The notes below the pieces were generated by a model. That model had not been told where the DNA came from and did not search any database. It saw only the letters and a program-made list of their open reading frames with translations. A stretch of 64,000 nt of DNA from Pseudoalteromonas rubra (lineage in GTDB: Bacteria > Pseudomonadota > Gammaproteobacteria > Enterobacterales > Alteromonadaceae), in NCBI RefSeq assembly GCF_005887115.1, contig NZ_PNCJ01000011.1:1-64000 (forward strand), in the 5' to 3' direction. Positions 60,525-64,000 of this stretch are shown here, in pieces. The translations under genes and the position numbers were made by a program. Every line of letters starts with the position of its first letter. The first letter of the stretch is position 1.

Positions 60525-61756
60525 ATACAATGAAAAAATATGATGTTGTCATCGCCGGTGGCGGCGCAGTAGGTGCAGCGTGCGCATACTTTTTGAGTCG
60601 CGATACAGATTTAAAAATCGCGCTAATTGATTTAAAGAAACCCGGCAATGCTTCACGGGCTTCTGCCGGTGGTTTGTGGGCTATCGGAGAATCCGTCGGT
60701 TTGGGCTGTGGTGTGATCTTTTTTAAGACCTTGTCCAAGTTGCACAGCGAAGCTCAGGGTAAAGAAGTGCCCGTGATGCGCCCGCACCAGTTACCAGACT
60801 GCTTTTTTGAATTTGCCCTGACCTCTAACAATATGTATCCGGCATTACATCAGGAGATGCTTGAAAAACACGGTGTGGACTTTAAATTTGAGCGCACGGG
60901 TCTGAAATTCATTATGTATAACGAAGAAGACAGGTTATACGCTGAGCAGATCACTGAGGGGATCCCGCATCTGGCCGATCAGGTGCGCTGGCTGGATGCT
61001 GAAGAGCTCAAAAAGGAAGAACCCTATGTGACGGACGATGCCATTGGAGCCATTGACTTTATTTGTGATCACCAGGTGAACCCGTATCGTCTGGTTGATG
61101 CTTACCTGGAAGGGGCCCGTCAGAATGGGGTGTCTTTATATCTGAATACCGAAGTCACCTCCGTGATCCGCAACGGCAATGTCGTGGAAGGGGTGAAAAC
61201 CCGTGATCAAGTGTTTTTCTGCGATACGCTGATCAATGCTTCCGGTGCATGGGCAAATGAGCTTTACCAACAAGCAACAGGACGCACTATGCCGGTTTAT
61301 CCGGTGAAAGGACAAATTGTGCTCTCAGAGCGGATGCCGAAGATCATGAATGGCTGTATCAGCACCAGCGATTGTTACATTGCACAAAAGGACAACGGCG
61401 AGATCTTGATTGGCTCATCCACCGAAGAAAAGGGCTTTGATACCACTAACAGTCTGGACAAGATCCAGGAGCTGTCACAGGGGGCGATGAAGTGCCTGCC
61501 AATTCTCAAAGAGTCGAGCATAAAGCGTTGCTGGGCAGGTTTGCGACCGGGCACGCCGGACGAGTTGCCAATTCTGGGCCCGGTTGAAGGGATAGAAGGA
61601 TATCTGAATGCCTGTGGTCATTTCCGTACTGGTATTCTGACGTCTGCGATTACAGGGCAGTTGATGACTGAGCTGATAACCGGCAAAACCCCTTCGCTGG
61701 ACCTGACTCCGTTCAGCGTCACGCGTTTTGACGAGGCCGAGCAAAAAGCTGGTTAA
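60521..61756 (+). CDS. hcnC: Hydrogen cyanide synthase subunit HcnC
   Basis: The 411-residue FAD-dependent oxidase starts with VVIAGGGAVGAACAYFLSRD and, from memory of P. aeruginosa HcnC, shares long blocks: ASAGGLWAIGESVGLGCGVI, DFKFERTGLK, LADQVRWLDAEEL, PVKGQIVLSERMPK, and YLNACGHFRTGILTSAITG. These are distinctive of HcnC among D-amino-acid/glycine oxidases. It is the catalytic glycine-oxidising subunit. ATG at 60521 overlaps the hcnB stop; ATG 60530 (MKKYDVV) is equally possible. Confidence 0.92.
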   Translation: MNTMKKYDVVIAGGGAVGAACAYFLSRDTDLKIALIDLKKPGNASRASAGGLWAIGESVGLGCGVIFFKTLSKLHSEAQGKEVPVMRPHQLPDCFFEFALTSNNMYPALHQEMLEKHGVDFKFERTGLKFIMYNEEDRLYAEQITEGIPHLADQVRWLDAEELKKEEPYVTDDAIGAIDFICDHQVNPYRLVDAYLEGARQNGVSLYLNTEVTSVIRNGNVVEGVKTRDQVFFCDTLINASGAWANELYQQATGRTMPVYPVKGQIVLSERMPKIMNGCISTSDCYIAQKDNGEILIGSSTEEKGFDTTNSLDKIQELSQGAMKCLPILKESSIKRCWAGLRPGTPDELPILGPVEGIEGYLNACGHFRTGILTSAITGQLMTELITGKTPSLDLTPFSVTRFDEAEQKAG

Positions 61757-61948
61757 ACCGGATTACGGGAAGAAACTCGAGGGGCAGGGAGGCTCCCGAT
61801 TTTAACCTTAACAGTGTCGATATTCTTAATAAAAAACAAAGTACTGAACGGTCGAAAAACTTCATAGCTTATGTCTTAACAGCTGGCCACATTCGTGGTA
61901 CAGTCCACGCGCATAGTTGTTATAATATATCATAATGAAGGACTGATA

Positions 61949-64000
61949 ATGAAACCCTTACACTCTGCGTGTCGTTTAAGTGTACTTTCTTTGTCTCTTG
62001 CTGCGGCGTTTGCTTCGCATGCTGACAGTGCCATTGAAAAAATTGAAGTAACGGGGGAGCGCCAGGCATATCGCGGTAACTTCACTCATCTGCAATCACC
62101 AGAAGCATTGTTCGAATTTGATTCTGAACTGATTGAACAAACTGGCGTAACAGGATTAACTCAGGTGTTGGATATGTCTGCGTCGGTTAGCCGGCAGAAT
62201 AGCCTGGGTGGTTTGTGGGACAGTTTTGCTATCCGCGGTTTTTTTGGGGACGAAAACGTACCCAGCGGATATCTGGTGAATGGCTTTAACGCAGGTCGTG
62301 GATTCTCTGGTCCCCGGGATGTGTCGGGCATTGAACGGGTTGAGGTGTTAAAGGGACCAAAAGCTGCTTTGTTTGGCCGAGGAGAGCCGGGTGGCTCAAT
62401 CAATCTGGTCACTAAAAAGCCAACCTTTCAGTCATCCAGCGAGTTTGAACTGACGGCTGGCAGCCGTGCGCACCGGCGTCTTGTGGGGGATATTAACACT
62501 GTGCTGTCGGACTCAGTTGCGGGCCGCTTTATTGGTTTTTATCAGGAAGAAGACAGTTTTCGCGACACCATAGAAACGCAAAAGCACGGCCTGATGGCGT
62601 CATTTGTGTTTGACCAGAGTGCCGATTCAACCTGGCACTATGACTTTGAATATGCCGAGCAGGAGATCCCGTTTGACCGTGGTATCATTGCACCGAATGG
62701 CAACTTTGATTTTATGCCCATTGAGCGTTTTCTGGGAGAGCCGGGGGACGGCCCAACAACCACTATGGTCCATGGTCATCAGGTCCAATGGTTATATGAT
62801 GTGAACAGCGACTGGCAGTTAAGCTCAGCACTGGCTTTCAGACAAACAGAGCTGGACAGTCTGTCTAGTGATGCCGATATTGCACCTTCAAGGCAGAAAC
62901 TTTACCTGGACTTTCAGACCCTGACGCGTCAGCACAGACAACGTGCTTATGACACCGATCAGTATGTGGCACGCTTTGAACTGGCGGGCGATATCACCAC
63001 TGGCTCAATTAAGCATCATATTATTATGGGTTTGGATTATGACCGATTTGAATTTGACCGAGATTACCGGGTTGCTCGCGCACCTAAGCTGAGCACGAAT
63101 CCAACCGATGCGCAGCTTTATGCCATTAATATTCATCAGCCAGTCTATGGTCAACATACGCCACCAACCCCTAATCCAGTTATTATTCGCCAGCAAAATC
63201 AGTGGGCTACAGGTCTGTATATTCAGGATCAAATCGCCCTGACTGATGCGCTGCAGGTCCGTATTGGTGGCCGTTTTGACTGGCTGAAGCAAACCACCGA
63301 CGACAAAATCGCAATGAAGAGTGCCGATCAGTCTGAACAGCACTTTAGTCCGCAATTGGGTGTGGTCTATCAGCTTAGCGATAATTGGTCATTATACTCA
63401 ACCTATGGCGAGGGTTATCGCCTGAACTTTGGTACCGATTATAAGGGTGACGGCTTTGATCCTAACCAGAGCGAATCAATTGAATTCGGCAGTAAATGGT
63501 CGTTGTTAGACAATCATCTGGATATTACGTTAGCGTATTTTGACAGTGAGCAGAGCAATATTATAGTTGCAGATATTCTTAACCCCGGATTCAGTGCCGC
63601 CATTGGTGAAGCAACGAGTGAGGGGATAGAGCTGGATGTTGTTGGTCAGCTGCCGGCAGATATCCAGGTTCAGTTCTCATACACGTATCTGGATGCGCAG
63701 GTAGATAAAGATTCTATTGATACTGGCCTTGGCGTAGCCATTAAAAAAGGGGACGACCTGCTGAATATTCCAGAAAATGCTGCCAGTATTCAGCTCAGCC
63801 AGCAATACACCCTGTATGGCAATGCGCTGTCAGCTGGGGTTGGTGCACAGTACGTCGATGAGCGACTGGGCCAGCGCGGCACCGATTTTTATCTGCCTTC
63901 ATATGTAACCGTGAATGTGTTTGCCGAATATGCCATTAGCGATCGCTGGTCGGTGAAGGCGCAGGTGCACAATGCCTTTGATCGCAAACACTTTACCAAT
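61949..64000 (+). CDS. TonB-dependent siderophore-type receptor (3' end outside window)
   Basis: The frame runs from ATG 61949 to the window edge, 684 codons without a stop. A signal peptide (LSLSLAAAFASHADS) is followed by a TonB-box-like IEKIEVTGE, a plug domain (LIEQTGVTGLTQVLDMSASV, SFAIRGFFGDENVPSGYLVN, VEVLKGPKAALFGRGEPGGS, INLVTKKPT) and a beta-barrel with FGRGEPGG-type siderophore receptor features (YSTYGEGYRLNFGTDYKGDG). A TATAAT lies at 61921-61926. It lies 192 bases after hcnC with no clear terminator between. A Fur box could not be shown. Confidence 0.9.
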   Translation, partial: MKPLHSACRLSVLSLSLAAAFASHADSAIEKIEVTGERQAYRGNFTHLQSPEALFEFDSELIEQTGVTGLTQVLDMSASVSRQNSLGGLWDSFAIRGFFGDENVPSGYLVNGFNAGRGFSGPRDVSGIERVEVLKGPKAALFGRGEPGGSINLVTKKPTFQSSSEFELTAGSRAHRRLVGDINTVLSDSVAGRFIGFYQEEDSFRDTIETQKHGLMASFVFDQSADSTWHYDFEYAEQEIPFDRGIIAPNGNFDFMPIERFLGEPGDGPTTTMVHGHQVQWLYDVNSDWQLSSALAFRQTELDSLSSDADIAPSRQKLYLDFQTLTRQHRQRAYDTDQYVARFELAGDITTGSIKHHIIMGLDYDRFEFDRDYRVARAPKLSTNPTDAQLYAINIHQPVYGQHTPPTPNPVIIRQQNQWATGLYIQDQIALTDALQVRIGGRFDWLKQTTDDKIAMKSADQSEQHFSPQLGVVYQLSDNWSLYSTYGEGYRLNFGTDYKGDGFDPNQSESIEFGSKWSLLDNHLDITLAYFDSEQSNIIVADILNPGFSAAIGEATSEGIELDVVGQLPADIQVQFSYTYLDAQVDKDSIDTGLGVAIKKGDDLLNIPENAASIQLSQQYTLYGNALSAGVGAQYVDERLGQRGTDFYLPSYVTVNVFAEYAISDRWSVKAQVHNAFDRKHFTN

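Noticed and set aside
61917..61940. Fur box at the TonB receptor promoter
   Set aside because: The AT-rich TATAATATATCATAATG matches about half of the 19-base consensus, which is no better than expected for such AT-rich sequence.
1..64000. tRNA, rRNA, insertion sequence or prophage genes
   Set aside because: No cloverleaf, rRNA segment, intact transposase, integrase or phage structural gene was recognised.

Overview
The window looks like a chromosomal segment of a marine gammaproteobacterium, most likely Pseudoalteromonas or a close relative. This is an inference from gene content: a TonB receptor, DUF1800/DUF1501 secreted pair, MipA/OmpV, a DM13 protein, a choice-of-anchor-A protein, many small secreted or lipoproteins, and moderate GC with AT-rich accessory patches. 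No rRNA, tRNA, CRISPR array, integrase or intact transposase was seen.

Layout. 1-6.1 kb is an AT-rich run of small plus-strand genes for lipoproteins, secreted and membrane proteins; two are broken (a frameshift near 2169 and an in-frame stop at 3217). They are interspersed with a diverged intergenic repeat (family A). 6.2-11.9 kb carries an AraC/VOC pair, a TIR-transmembrane-endonuclease I-like fusion (7850-9118), a secreted DJ-1/PfpI protein lacking its nucleophile cysteine, a possible GNAT protein and a DUF1444 protein. 12-27 kb is ordinary accessory metabolism and envelope: a choice-of-anchor-A protein, acyltransferase, MATE pump, secreted EEP-fold hydrolase, zinc alcohol dehydrogenase with Lrp and TetR regulators, DM13 protein, a frameshifted minus-strand gene, a lipoprotein glycerophosphodiesterase and MipA/OmpV.

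27-33 kb holds a DUF1800-DUF1501 export pair and an OmpR-type two-component system. Both upstream regions share a TACAA-WW-TTGTA dyad, which suggests one regulon. 36-43.2 kb is a minus-strand unit: HlyD-type adaptor, ABC ATPase, MacB/FtsX-type permease, NtrC-like regulator and sensor kinase. A good sigma-54 promoter match lies just ahead of the adaptor, so the regulator probably drives its own efflux operon.

43.3-55.4 kb is another accessory patch. It holds family B and A repeats, small secreted genes (two of them paralogous), a serine hydrolase, an esterase, DUF1428 and GFA proteins, and two degenerate internal-deletion copies of the phosphotransferase gene that is intact at 55.4 kb. A small secreted gene at 53646 is out of frame in a T8 tract. 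56.3-58.5 kb is a thiol/quinone redox operon (MdaB-like, peroxiredoxin-like, AhpD-like) with a divergent HxlR regulator and paired operators. 58.8-61.8 kb is an hcnABC hydrogen cyanide synthase operon, followed by a TonB-dependent siderophore-type receptor that runs off the window end.
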